A stretch of 64,000 nt of DNA from Miscanthus floridulus. Its lineage: Eukaryota; Streptophyta; Magnoliopsida; Poales; Poaceae. The DNA is taken from contig NC_089581.1 of NCBI RefSeq assembly GCF_019320115.1, positions 96,009,316 through 96,073,315 on the forward strand, read 5' to 3'. A program made the position numbers and the translations under genes. Positions 44,506 through 56,659 of the stretch are shown piece after piece (position 1 is the stretch's first letter; each line of letters begins with the position of its first letter). The notes under the pieces were generated by a model, which saw only the letters and a list, made by a program, of their open reading frames with translations, did not search any database and was not told the origin of the DNA.

Positions 44506-46700
44506 ATGGCTTTTTCCACAGGCTCTTCGTTCCTCCCACGGCTCGGCCAGATCTTCATGGTCGAATCCATCATGTGGGTCATCAACGCCGATGGAGTCAG
44601 AGAGCTTCTCGAGCCAGTGCAGATCCATTCTATGCTGACCACCCTCGCACCTACGACCGCAGATCCAATCTCAGAACCACTTCCAGGGTTGACTTCATCA
44701 GCCACTCGCCGCTCGCTTCCTCGCTATTGGAGGAGGCACGTCAACAATGACGATCTGATTGAGTCTATCGATCAGGTTGGCCTGAAACTCATCGATTGTC
44801 TCTCCATTGCTGAGTCGGCTCTAGACACCCTTGTTCAGCACCAATCACCTTCCGATCCCGATCTGTCGGTGTCTAGTGCTTGGCAAACCTCAGGGCTCGC
44901 CGCCCTGCCCTTTGGGCTTGCCAACACCACCGCTACGTATCAGGACGCCCTGAGGGGCAAATTCGCTAACCAGCCTCCACCAACCGTCAACATGCTGCAT
45001 GCCAGCCGAGGTCCTAGAACATCCCTCCAAACTATCCTTGAGGAAAATCTAGACTCCGAGTCTCAAGGCTCCATGGAGTCCCTCACTGAGACCTTCACCA
45101 AGCAACCTCCACTCCTGCCTTTCTAAGGTGGCATAATCTTCAACGTCAGTATCGACAGCCCCCCTCGGAACAGTGAAACAGATGAGGAACGCGCCGCCCG
45201 TGAAAACTGGAATGCCAACCGCACGCAACGCCATGATAACGAACGTGCCATTGCGATGGCCGAGGCCGCTCGTGATAACTAGTTCGATTCACAAGGAAGG
45301 CCCCTCCATCGCAACCTCAACGAAGAATTCCTCCGCATTGATGGCCACGACGTTTTCAAAACTCTGAGCGCCAATCTAGTTGTGGCCGCCAACAAACTTG
45401 CACACCTCCCATAGACGCCCGAGCTCGCCAAGGTTGCCGCTATGCTTAAAGCGGCACACTGTCAAGTTAACGAGATCCGAGAAGTTCAGAGACCTTCATG
45501 CTCCACAAGCGCGATTTGCCGATCAGCCGATCCTAGATCTAATCGCTGCCTCAGTCAAAGCCGTTTCGCCGACCAGTCACTACCTCCCTAGGGGGAGTTG
45601 GTGGCCACCACGCCGAGCATCATCGCCAGCACGACCAAGAGGTCGAACAGGACGCCCGAGTGCACCTCAGTAACCTTCGGGATGCATGATGGCGTATCGA
45701 TCAACGATGTTTCGGGCACCATGAAGATGAAGTATGATGTCGCCAAGAGTATGAGCAAGAGTACAGTAACCCGGACTCAGCTCTAGAGCCGATCGTCGCC
45801 GGCAATACTGCCAATATCGGCCTCGATAGCCCAGAAGGGCCCCCAACATTCACCAGGGCGCTCCGAATGCTCCAGTGGCCCCCACGGTTTCAAGATCACC
45901 GGAGTCGAGCCCTATGAAGGGAGGATGAACCCAACCCAGTGGCTGTAGGCTTACGCCACCACCGTCCATGCCGCCGGAGGAGACACCAACGTCATGGCAA
46001 ATTATCTCCCCGTCATGCTCACGCTAGCTGCCATGAGCTGGTTCACAAGCCTTGCCCCGGACTCCATCGGATCTTGGGAAGATCTGAAGAGAGTCTTTAC
46101 CGACAACTACATGGCCACATGTAGGCGGCCGGGCACCAAGCATGATCTCAACCGCATCACCCAAAAGCAGTCCGAGCTACTCCGCAGCTACATCAGACGC
46201 TTCTCCGAGATGAGGAACTCTATTCCCAACATCACGGAAGCCAAAGTCATCACCGCCTTCATCCGAGGACTTCATCACCGAGAACTCTGTTCTAAGTTCA
46301 ACAGGAAGCCACCCACCGGCATCGGCGAGATGATCACAACTGCCAACCAGTACACCGACGCCAAGGAAGTGGAGGTGCGTTTTAATGAAGATACGGGCAC
46401 TAATCGCCCACCTCGCTACCACGACGACCGCAATGACGACCGACAGCATAACAATCGCCGCCACGATGACCGCAATGACGATCGATAGCACAATGGTCAT
46501 CGCTATGACGACCACAGTTTCCACTGGGACAGCGGACGAGATCGGCCAGATGGATTCAAACCTGGTCAGAATCGCCGCCACCGACCAGATCACTTTGTTG
46601 CCAACGTCAATGAGCCACGCGCAAAGCGTAACTACGATGAGCAGTACAAGAAGATCCTTGATGGACCATGCCCCCTGCACAAGAACGCCAAACACAAGAT
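44506..46700 (+). pseudogene. Tat gag, broken
   Basis: An N-terminal open stretch (44506-45126) starts MAFSTGSSFLPRLGQIF. After a stop-filled middle part the core gag domain resumes at 45994: MSWFTSLAPDSIGSWEDL, FTDNYMATCRRP and SELLRSYIRRFSEMRN, the retrotransposon gag fold. An Arg/Asp-rich linker (YHDDRNDDRQHNNRRHDD) follows, with a TAG at 46486, then the zinc-binding CPLHKNAKHKMKDC at about 46669-46710. Gag packages the element RNA. Missing continuity between 45126 and 45994 shows it is inactive. Confidence 0.8.
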
Positions 46701-47634
46701 GAAGGACTGCCTTGGTTTGGCTAAGGAGTTCCACGAGAAAAAGTACAACAACGACAATGGCAGAAATAGAGGATGCCAACCACCTGGGGATAATAATAAT
46801 GCCTTCCAGGATCACGATAAGGTTGTCGCCACCATCTTCGGGGGTTTCGCCTCCAACGAGAGCAGAAGGGAATGGAAGCTCGCCGCCCGACGAGTGCTCA
46901 TCGTCGTTTCAGAAGAAACTACCGCCAACCCTAGCTATTGCCCATGGTTCGAAGTCTCCATCACCTTCAGCAGGGCCGACCAGTGGGTGGACATACCCTA
47001 CACAGGGCGTTTTCCACTCATCCTTGACACGACTGTCCAGAAGGTGCTCTTCAGAAAAGTCCTCATCGACGGTGGGAGCGCTTTGAATCTACTCTTCGCC
47101 GAGGCCCTAAGGGAGCTCGGCCTCAGGCCAACAGATCTCACGCCTTTAGACTCCTCCTTCTGGGGCGTGGTACCTGGCAGGGCATCCAGACCGCTTGGGG
47201 AGATTACCTTACCAGTACAGTTTGGCATGGCAACCAACTACCGAGTGGAGCATATCAACTTCTACATCACTGACTTCGACACCGCCTATCATGCCATACT
47301 GGGGCGAACGGCTCTAGCCAAGTTCATGGCCGTTTCGCACTACGTGTATTTGGTGTTAAAGATGATTTCACCCGTAGGGGTCCTATCTTTGCATGCCAAC
47401 TTCTCCATCGCCTACGCCTGTGAAACAGAAAGTCTCACCCTCACCGAAGCCACCGACCTCTTCATCCAGATGGCTAGCGTGGTCGCCGAAGCCAAGATGC
47501 CATCTGCTGACGACATGGAGATCCTAGAACCTCCTCGTGCCTCCGCCAAGTCTAAGGAAGTCAAGGAGATCGGCCTCGGCCTCAACGACCCTTCCAAGAT
47601 GGTGAAAATTGGGGCTCACCTTGACCCCAAATAG
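46699..47634 (+). pseudogene. Tat protease region
   Basis: An uninterrupted 311-codon frame. The aspartic protease active site is LIDGGSALNLLFAEAL at about residues 117-132, in the DGGS form usual for Tat. The flap and second part end FDTAYHAILGRTALAKF. A TAG follows at 47632-47634 in place of a Gln codon (DPK-stop-ESVLVSF), so pol is cut off here. The protease would mature the Gag-Pol polyprotein. Confidence 0.8.
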
Positions 47635-47681
47635 GAAAGCGTGCTTGTCTCCTTCCTACATGCCAACGCCGATGTGTTTTC

Positions 47682-49060
47682 TTGGAAACCTGCAGACATG
47701 TTGGGGTACCATGGGAGAAGATCGAGCACTCCTTGAATGTCTCGCCGACCGCCAAACCGATCAAGCAAAAACTTCGCCGATTCGCGCCGAACAAAAAGGA
47801 GGCTATTAGGATAGAAATAAAATGGCTCTTAGCTGTCGGATTTATAAAAGAAGTGTATCATCCAGATTGCTTAGCTAATCCTGTTCTTGTTAAGAAAAAG
47901 AATAAAGAATGGAGAATGTGTGTCGATTATACTGATCTTAACAAACACTACCCTAAAGAAACCTTCAGCCTGCCTCGGATAGACGAGGTTGTAGACTCCA
48001 CCGCTGGCTGCGAATTGCTCTCGTTTCTTGACTGTTACTCCAGCTACCATCAGATCTCCCTCAAGAAGGAAGACTAGGTCAAAACATCTTTCATTACACC
48101 TTTCGGTGCATACTGCTACACCACTATGTCCTTCAGACTAAAGAATGCTGGAGCAACCTACCAAAGGGCTATCCAGACATGCCTCGACCAACAGATTGGC
48201 CGCAACGTTGAGGCCTACATCGACGATGTGGTTGTCAAGGCTAAAACCGCCGACAATCTCATCGCCGACCTTGAAGAAACCTTCTCAAACTTGAGCAAAT
48301 ACTGATGGAAGCTGAATCCTTCAAAGTGCATCTTTGGAGTTCCATCCGGTATCCTGCTAGGCTACATCGTCAGCGCTCGGGGCATTGAACCAAACCCTGA
48401 TAAGGTCTCCGCCATCACCAACATGAAATGGCCAACATGTGTCAATGATATACATAAGCTTACAGGCTGCATGGCTGCGTTAAGCCGATTTATATCGCGC
48501 CTTAGTGAAAAAGGGCTACCTTTCTTCAATCTCCTCAAGGCTTCTGAGCTTTTTTCTTGGTCAAAGGAGGCAGACACAACTTTCAAGCAGCTCAAGTTAT
48601 TTTTAACAAAACCTTCAATCATGACAGCGCCACGACCAGATGAAACTCTGCTGGTTTACATCGCCGCCACTTCTCGAGTTGTCAGTACGGCTATTGTCAT
48701 CGAACGCGAGGAAACTGGACACACCTACAAGGTACAATGTCCAGTCTATTCATCAACGAGGTACTTAATGAGCCCAAAACTCGTTATCCTCAGGTGCAAA
48801 AGCTGTTATATGCAATTTTGATTACCTCACGCAAGCTCCGACATTACTTCGAATACTACAAGATCGCCGTGGTCACCGAGTTCCCTCTAGGGGATATTCT
48901 CCGCAATAAAGAGGCCAATGGTCGTATCATCAAGTGGGCTGTTGAGCTCGGCACATACTCCATTGACTTCAGAAGCAGACCGACTGTCAAGTCATAGGCG
49001 CTTGCTAATTTCATCGCTGAGTGGACCAAAATCCAAGAACCCATCGCCACCACTTGCCCA
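47682..49060 (+). pseudogene. Tat reverse transcriptase and first RNase H, broken
   Basis: RT: GFIKEVYHPDCLANPVLVKKK, WRMCVDYTDLNKHYPKE, FLDCYSSYHQI (first catalytic Asp) and AYIDDVVVKAK (the DD pair) near 48220. Then come the thumb and connection (LGYIVSARGIEPNPDKV) and an RNase H-like segment from about 48640 to 48990. Damage: a frameshift from the protease frame at about 47640-47690, TAG for Gln after LKKED (48075-48077), TGA for Arg in SKY-WKLNP (48303), another shift near 48750, and TAG after TVKS (48995). The enzyme copied element RNA into cDNA; this copy cannot. Confidence 0.85.
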
Positions 49061-49480
49061 GAGCACTAGGTGATGTACTTCGACGGCACCCTTAATATCA
49101 ATGGTGCCAGTGCGGGCATTATGTTCATCACACCGACAAAGGATAAACTCCGATATGTTCTTCGCATACATTTCTCGGTCTCCAACAACACCGCGGAATA
49201 CGAAGCATGTCTCCACGGCCTCCGTATAGCCATCAAGCTCGGCGTCAAATGCCTCATGGTATACGGGGATTCCGTGCTGGTTATCAATCAGCTCAATAAA
49301 GATTAGTCCTATTCCTGTGAGAAAATGGATGCATACTGTGCCAAAATCAGGAAGCTTGAAGGGAAATTCTACGGCATCGAGTACCACCACGTGGTACAGG
49401 ATCAAAACCAACTAGCCGACCAGCTATCAAAGATAGGATCTTCTCGCACCGTGGTTCCGCCGGGGGTTTTTGTTCAAGAC
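49061..49480 (+). pseudogene. Tat second RNase H (archaeal-type, aRNH)
   Basis: YFDGTLNINGASAGI carries the first acidic residue, NTAEYEACLHGLRIA the Glu, and VYGDSVLVINQLN the second Asp, followed by YHHVVQDQNQLADQLS near the C-terminus with the last Asp. This extra RNase H after the usual one is diagnostic of Tat/Ogre elements. One TAG (after INQLNKD, 49303) breaks it. Confidence 0.85.
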
Positions 49481-49729
49481 CTCTTGACACCATCCATTAA
49501 AGAAGATAAGGAAGTTGTAGAAGTACCCCCTACCGAGCAGTTGGTACTCATGATACCTTCACCGGTCGCCGATTGGAGGGAACAGTTCATCAAATACCTC
49601 TCCAACGGCGAAGTACCTGTCAACAAAATCGAAACCGAACGACTAATTCGCCGAAGTAAGCACTATGTGTTGGTAGACGGTAGCCTGATGAGGAAAAGTG
49701 CCAAGGAAGGGATACAGTAGAAGTGCATC

Positions 49730-50811
49730 ATCCAAGACGATGGTGTGAAGCTACTCTCCAAAATTCACTCTGGCTCCTGTGGCAATCATGCGGCTTCGAG
49801 AACACTGGTCGGCAAAGCTTTCCGAGCAGGTTTTTACTGGCCCACGGCCATCTCCGATGCGCAAAATCTCGTTCGATGATGTGAGGGTTGTCAGTTTTTT
49901 GCCAAGCAAATACATGTACCAACATAGGAACTATAGACCATCCCAGCTTCCTGGCCATTCTCATGCTAGGGACTGGATATGATCGGACCTTTCAAACCAG
50001 CGCTAAGAGGTTTCCAGTATGTGTATGTCGCCATTGATAAGTTCTCCAAGTGGATTGAGTACAAACCACTCGTCGCAGCTACTGCTAAGAAAGCAGTCGA
50101 GCTCTTTGAAGACATCGTACATAGATTTGGTCTCCCGAACAGCATCATCATCGACCTCGGGACAACTTTTACCGGCCATCATTTTTGGGACTTCTACGAA
50201 GACCGGTGCATCTCTGTTAAATATGTTTCCGTTGCTCATCCTAGAGCTAACGGCCAGGTCGAACGGGCTAATGGTATGATCCTCGACACCCTCAAAAAAG
50301 GCTCTATCAGAAAGAAGAAAAGCATCCGGGCAGATGGCTCAAAGAACTACCAGCTGTGGTCTGGGGACTGTGCACTCAAGCTAGTCACAGTACTGGTGTA
50401 TCTCCATATTTTATGATCTATGGCTCAGAGGCCATACTCCCAGCGGATATTGCATTCTGAGCACCCAGAGTAGAAAATTATGATGAAGAGCAAGCCGCAG
50501 CTGTTCGAACAGAAGACATTGATCGGGCTGAGGAAGAACGTTTGATTACTTGCGTTCGCACATCCAAGTACCTCAAAGGTCTGCGGAGGTATTACAACCG
50601 TAACATCAAAGGTCGTTCGTTCGTGATCGGCGACCTCGTCTTACGTCGGAAACAAAAAACCGAAGGGCTTCACAAGCTGTCTTCACCCTGGGAGAGCCCT
50701 TACATCGTAAAAGGTGTTACTCGACCAGGGTCTTATCACTTATGTGACTTAGATGGACTTGATGTTTCCAACTTCTGGCACATAGAGCACCTTATATGTT
50801 TCTACCCCTGA
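49730..50811 (+). pseudogene. Tat integrase, broken
   Basis: The HHCC zinc finger is recognisable as HSGSCGNHAA...CEGCQFFAKQIH (49760-49920, with a frameshift between). The catalytic core follows: AIDKFSKWIEY (first Asp), IIIDLGTTFTGHHF (second Asp; DNGT is usual, here DLGT) and RANGQVERANGM (Glu). The C-terminal part is KGRSFVIGDLVLRRK, then GPYIV-like WESPYIVKGV, ending NFWHIEHLICFYP at the stop 50809-50811. Integrase inserts cDNA into the chromosome. Several shifts and stops are present between 50330 and 50540. Confidence 0.8.
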
Positions 50812-50949
50812 AATAACACAGATATGTATTCTTTACTTTCATATTAATAAAGTTCTGGTCTCCATAATTTTCCTCCATTATAAGCTTCACTTACCGCTAT
50901 CGGGCTATACGCCACTCCGTCATGACCTCCAATACGCTCGCCAAGTATG

Positions 50950-51252
50950 CCCAAAAATCGCCGAACACGATTACTCCAAAAATCGCCGAACACGATTACT
51001 CCAAAAAATGCCGAACACGATAACTCCAAAAATCGCCGAACACGATAACTCCAAAAATCGCCGAGCACGATAACTCCAAAAATCGCCGAACACGATAACT
51101 CCAAAAAAACACCGAACACGATAACTCCAAAAATCGCCGAACACGATAACTCCAAAAATCGCCGAACACGATTACTCCAAAAATCGCCAAACACGATTAC
51201 TCCAAAAATCGACAAACACGATAACTCCAAAAATCGACGAACATGATTTCTC
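50950..51252. repeat. 25-bp tandem repeat, about 12 copies
   Basis: The unit CCAAAAATCGCCGAACACGA plus TAACT or TTACT is repeated about 12 times with minor variation, just 3' of pol. Open frames across it on the minus strand are by-products of the repeat. Confidence 0.93.
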
Positions 51253-52079
51253 CAAAAATCACCTATTATGTTTTCTCCGAATTACATAAGTTTTTCCTCC
51301 TAAAAACGAGAATGATTTTTTGCACTCCAAATTTCGTAACATAGCTCGCCAAGCAACACACGTTTGTCTTTTCTGTTTTCTATGGGGAAAACCCAGTCTC
51401 CGATTACTTCCTACACGCGCTAAGGGGCTCCACGCTCTATGTTTTGGTTGGTCGGCTGTGGTTCCTTGGTCATACTTGTTAATCCTACACGTGTCAGGGT
51501 CTCTGCGCTCGATGTTATGGACTATGGGCTAATCAAGGCCTAGATTTCAGGCATAGACTAACTGCTCGGACGCCACTTTAACTATTTCTCTCGGCAAGTT
51601 ACTCAAGTCGGCCGCTGGGCGGCATGAGTTTTGCTTTGATAATTATGGAGGAAACCAAGGCTCTAACATCCCACCACACGTGCTATGAGCTCCATGCTCT
51701 GTGTATCGGGCGGTAGGCTACGGTCCTATGGTAACGCTCATTTTTCCAACATGCACATGGGCTACGTGCCCTACGAATTACGAGCTAGCTAAAGCATCAG
51801 GTTTAGTTAAAACTAACTGATCAAACACTGCTTATATTATGCATAATGGCGTCAGGTTATTAATACAAATGACTCTTCAGCGCTAAATAAAGTAAGTAGT
51901 ACATGCAACAGTATCCGAGCAGTTCGTTAAGATTCGTCACCCGCTTCTGTTTTACCAAACAGGTCTATATCGCCGACAAGCATTTTCGCTGCATCTTCAA
52001 CATCATCCTCCAGTTGCTGGGTTTGCGCGTCGCTCAGCCCATCTACGAACCCACCACCTATTGACTAGATGTCGATAGA
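51253..52079. other. Non-coding spacer of the Tat element
   Basis: No gene or regulatory motif recognised between the tandem repeat and the antisense ORF region. Confidence 0.5.
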
Positions 52080-55000
52080 CGGATAGTGGGACCGAACCAC
52101 TGTAAGGGCATGAGTAGCGGTGGTCAAAACAGCGTCACAGTTGAAATTTTTGAAGTTCTCCCACGCTGCCTTACATCTCTGAATGATGGTGTCTGGCCCT
52201 TGCTACCTGCTATTAGGACGGGGTGCCGGTTCAATGTCGACGCAGTCGAGTACTGGTGCTATTGCGGCAGATATAGTGTTGAAGTTGTCTTTCTGGACTT
52301 TGGCTTCCTGTACTAGCACATCGAATTGTGCCTTGGTTTTATGGCGGTAATCTACAAAAATTAGAATGGTTCGTCATACCAGAAAAGTACTACAACATTA
52401 CTTTCGATCAGGGGGTATCTACCTTTCAGTTCTTCGGTCAGTTTGGCTGCTCGCTCTGACTCTTTCACTTTCTCTTGTCGAATTTGCTCGACGGTCTGGC
52501 GAAGCTAGCCGAGTTCTACGTCTTGCTCTGCAAGCACAACAGTTATCATAACAGCAGATTGGCAAACTATTGCAAAGTACATTATGTATTAAGGCATACC
52601 GGATTTCTGCTTGGATACATCCTTGAACTGCTAGCATTTCCGATCGAGTTGCTCGGATTTATTTTTGAGTTCTTCGGTTTTCTTGCCCAATTGCTCGGAC
52701 ATATTTTTTAGCTCCTCGGATACAATCGCTAGTTGCTCGGACTTCTTCTGCAGCTGCTCGGATGCAGCCGTTAATTGTTCGGACAGAACCCCTTTCTGAT
52801 GTTCAAGGTCAAGTGAGTTAGACTCTACAAGGTCCCGCTCATGCTGGGCCCTCTTAATATTCTTCTTCGAGAGATTTAATGCCTCCCGGAGCTTCTTGTT
52901 TTCCTCGGCGAGGGGCTCCATCCTCTTCATCAGTTGATGCCGCTACTCAGCTATTCGAGCTATCCCCTGTGGATGAACAATGCTAGAGATAAGCCATGGT
53001 TTCCAACAACATATATCAGTATTTCAGATGCGGTACTCACCTTGATTTGAGTCATAACACCAGCAACGGTGGATTTTAACCTCTTTATCTCCTTGGTGGT
53101 GTCTTCTTTCTCGACAACTACCACCTCTTCCCCATGTTTTTAGAGAATCCAGATGGACTGGGGCTTGGGCATGGCACCCTCGATCTCCACAACCTCATCC
53201 TCATCTGCCGTCGATTGAGTCACCACTGGGGGACTCCATGGTCGGACAGCTGCTCCGACCACTCCTAGCATCGCTGCGGGTGGTGCAGGTTGCTCCTCGG
53301 CCATCGATAGAGCTGCATCTTCAGCCTTCGGTACATCAACAACAGCTGTAGTTTCCGCTTCCAAAGTACCGACCTTTTCAGTCGAAGCCTCGGTCACGGT
53401 CACCGATGCGCCTGTCGCGTGCGCCAATGATTCACCGTCGCCAGGACCGCTCGCAGCGGCAGCTAGCCCATCCTCTGTTGGCTGAGCACTCGGGGACTCC
53501 CAGATAGGGGCAGTTGCCACTTTTTCTACTGAGGGTATGGGCCTCGGCATCGCCTTGCGTAATATCGGTTTTTCAGTAATCAAGAAAATTCAAAGAACAA
53601 TATTATTACTCCAAGGCAAATATACTGACGGTTTGATCTTCCGATTAAATTTCTTGAACCGGCGATGCCTGCCTGATCCCCCAGGCGTTGCTACTTGTTT
53701 CGCCTAATGGGAGGACTCCTGCTCCTCTACAATAGAGTGCCGCTCTGCTTGGTGCCCTAGGGCCGCCACTGTGTGCTGCCCTGCAGTTATCCTATCTTGC
53801 TGCTCAGGGACTTTGGTCGTTTGTGCCGCTAGGATGTCTGTCATTGCCCACACATAGCTTCTCCCCATCTGCTACTCGGGAGCTTCAGCATCCGTCGATG
53901 GCTCTTTCGTGCTCGACGGATGCGCTGCCTGGTCCTCGTCATCATCTGACCACTCCAGCACAGCGTTTCTTTATGGTCGAGCGGTTTGGTCTTCTCCAAG
54001 CAAGATGTCACCCGATTTTGGTGCTGTAGAGCTTGCGGTTTTCCACCTTTTTTGGACCAGCTCATCTACTGTCGGTCTTTTCCCACAGATCTTCTCTGAT
54101 GCTTGGGATGGACTATCCGACAAGGTGCTCTGCTCCTCCTCTTCGGACTGTAGCGGCCGTCAAATGTCCACTCCTTTTGGCCAATCCGCTCTCGGAACGT
54201 TTGAAAAGTATATTTCCCTGTCCTACGAATGGATCTTTAAATAAGTAAGTCAGTCCTTTGCTTAGAAATTGATGCCTAAAAAATGCAAGGTGAAAGGGTT
54301 ACCTGAGGAGGGGGATTGGTACAGTTGAAAGCCTTTGTTCCTTTTGGCTAACTAAATGAGACATTGGAAGTAAATAGGTCCATGGCACAGTCTATTACTT
54401 CTTCATCAGACGGTCTATGTTTTCCCGGGTACTGTCGTTGTCACCTTTATAGCCAAATGCCAGGTGGGCCCTCTCTTTGCAGGGCTGAACGCGCTGCACT
54501 ATGAAGCTAGCCACCACCAGTTCACCCCTAAGCTCCACACCCTTAATCAAGTCCAACAGTTCCATTACCTGCTCCATGTCAGCATTGTTGGGTCTCTCCG
54601 ACCAGTTACTATGATTAACCAAGATGTGGTGGATGTCGCATCGAATCATTGGGTGACTTTGTTTGATATAGAACCATCTGGCATTCCAACCTTTAAGGGA
54701 GGTATTTAGCGGTACACTGATATATTCGCTGGCCATCCTATCCCTGAGTTGTAGGTACACACCGTCGACCACCTTGGAACTGTTGCCCCCCTTCTTCTTC
54801 AGACAGAACAGGTGCCTGAAGAGGTTGAAGTACGGAAGAACACCGAGAAACGCCTCGCAGAAATGGATAAAGATAGACACATGCAGAATGGTGCTGGGAT
54901 GTAGATTACAGAGGCTAATCGCCAAAAACTCCATAAGATCCCTCAAAAAGGGGTGGACAAGAAACCCTAATCCTCGCTAGAAATAATCTTCAAATACTAT

Positions 55001-55198
55001 AGCCTCATCAGTATGTGGTGTTGGGAAGGGCTCACCACTAGCCGACCGCCATCCAGCAGTGAGGCGATCTGGGAGAACGCCTGCCGCCACCATCCTATCG
55101 AGATCAGCAGCCGACATCTTCAACGGCACCCACTCCTCGTCATGGCTGGCTCCGGTGGCCACTTTCTTCGGCTTTGTGGCTCCTTTTTTCAGCGCCAT
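52080..55198 (-). pseudogene. Antisense accessory gene of the Tat element (gypsy-type transposon protein family)
   Basis: The first exon (55198-54395) starts MALKKGATKPKK, EEWVPLKMSAADLDRMVAAG and GEPFPTPHTDEAIVFEDYF, then LRDLMEFLAISLCNLHPSTI, IHFCEAFLGVLPYFNLFRHL and SEYISVPLNTSLKGWNARWF. This is the conserved domain listed in grasses as putative gypsy-type transposon protein (PF04195-like). TAG replaces Trp at 54977-54979. Downstream exons are a basic/Ser-rich stretch (54240-53840), an Ala/Pro/Thr-rich low-complexity part (53583-53140), a heptad coiled coil (52930-52631: EELKNMSEQLGKKTEELKNK) and a C-terminal block near 52310-52090. It is transcribed against gag-pol. Its function is unknown; a role in RNA or chromatin interaction is only a guess. 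Confidence 0.75.
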
Positions 55199-56181
55199 TT
55201 TCTCTGGATTGGAACTGGGTTGGAGGCGAGTGCTCGCGATGGTGCGGAATGTGGAGCGTAGGGTTTGCTAATGAAGGAAGAAAGGCAAACTAAGTGAGGT
55301 AGGAGGCGATGTATGTGGCGGCGCAGTTATAAAGCACTTCCTCCAGTTTTCATTGCGCCTAAGGGTTTTTGGGAAACCGTTCTCGCCATTAGCGCTATTT
55401 TGACTCCACCAAAGCGGTTTAATGGGCCATAAATTGGGCTATCACGCAACAGTAGCCCACGTCGCTCATTTATCGCCGCCAAATATTCACCAATTTCTCC
55501 GCAATTTAATGAGGCTCAGCACCCGATGCTGCACAGCCATTACTCCGATTTTTTCTCCACGGTTTGATTTATCCGATATCTACGCTCGACACACGGGGAC
55601 TGGCTACTTGCTTGGGTGGATTACTTTTTTCTGAGCCTAGCACCACATGACTACGTCACCTACTGTCAGGCTCGGGGACTAAGTGGGCACAGTTCACCTT
55701 GTGGTGAATGTGTTTGTTTTTCATCTCAAGGCTACACTCGGGGACTGGTTACTTGCTCGGGTGGATTACTTTTTTCTGAGCCTGGCACCACATGACTACG
55801 TCACCTACTGTCAGACTCGGGGACTAAGTGGGCACACTTCACCTCACGGTGAATGTGTTTGTTTTTTCTGAAAGACTCCGAGCCTCTAAAAGTTAAACCA
55901 AGGTTTCTTTAACCTCGTGGTCGGACTCTAAGTGGGCACACTTCATTTTACCACGCGGGAATTTTCAATTCTGAAATTGAGCTCCTTACACCCTTATGAC
56001 AAGCCGTGCTCGAAACACACTGGTCGGCGATGGTGCACGCTGCTTGGCAACTGCTCACAACTGATCGGCGATTCGTTATGGTGGTCGAACCATGATTTGG
56101 ATAGCTCGGTTTTTGTTCACACCTACTCGGAAAAGTTTAAGACGGCGTTGCTCAATGGGTACAAGGCGCTCGGGGACTAGC
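55199..56181. other. Upstream region of the antisense gene and 3' spacer of the Tat element
   Basis: Contains two imperfect direct repeats of about 120 bp (CTCGGGGACTGG...GAATGTGTTTGTTTTTC at about 55670 and 55800). The antisense gene must be driven from here. CGGGGACTAGC directly before 56182 is a purine-rich candidate for plus-strand priming. Confidence 0.5.
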
Positions 56182-56654
56182 TGTGGGGGGTATGACCCCA
56201 GATACCCATGGTAGGCCACATGGGCTACGCCTCCAGGGGCGGTCCAGCCCATGAGAAGGAGCCTTGTGGGGCACGATTCTGCTCAGCGCCTCCCGCAAGG
56301 CATGGGGAGGATATCTGGAAGATGTCATGTAATCTGATAGGATATGTACGATCCCATGTTTCTTGTAATCTGTTATTACTTTCTGGTTATCTCTCAGATC
56401 TAACCGACTTGTAACCTTGCCCCCTGGACTATATAAGGCAGGCAGGGACCCCCTACAAAATGATGGCAAATCATACGATAGCTAATACAAACCAACAGAC
56501 CATAGGAGTAAGGTATTATGTTATATTGACGGCCTGAACCTATATAACTCATGTGTTTCTATTGCCTTCTTGTTCTTGATTACACGCTCCTCTGTCGATC
56601 AATCTACCATCGCGGGATACCCCTCGGTGGACCGCCGATGATATTCTGTCGATA
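56182..56654 (+). repeat. 3' LTR of the Tat element
   Basis: 473 bp, same length as the 5' LTR; ends GTCGATA (CA changed to TA) directly before the ATGAG target duplicate. Confidence 0.95.
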
Positions 56655-56659
56655 ATGAG

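Larger units (their letters stand above)
43985..56654 (+). mobile_element. Complete Ty3/gypsy element of the Tat lineage, 12.7 kb, TSD ATGAG
   Basis: Two 473-bp LTRs (43985-44457 and 56182-56654) start TGTGGGGGG and end GTCGACA / GTCGATA. ATGAG is duplicated at 43980-43984 and 56655-56659. The primer binding site follows the 5' LTR. The order gag, protease, RT, RNase H, second (archaeal-type) RNase H, integrase, a long non-pol region with antisense ORFs, then the 3' LTR is that of Tat/Retand elements. Stops and frameshifts in gag-pol make it non-autonomous now. It sits in the LTR of an older chromovirus. Confidence 0.95.

Noticed and set aside
50844..51230. 128-codon minus-strand ORF of repeated FGVIVFGDFW units
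   Set aside because: By-product of the 25-bp tandem repeat within the Tat element.
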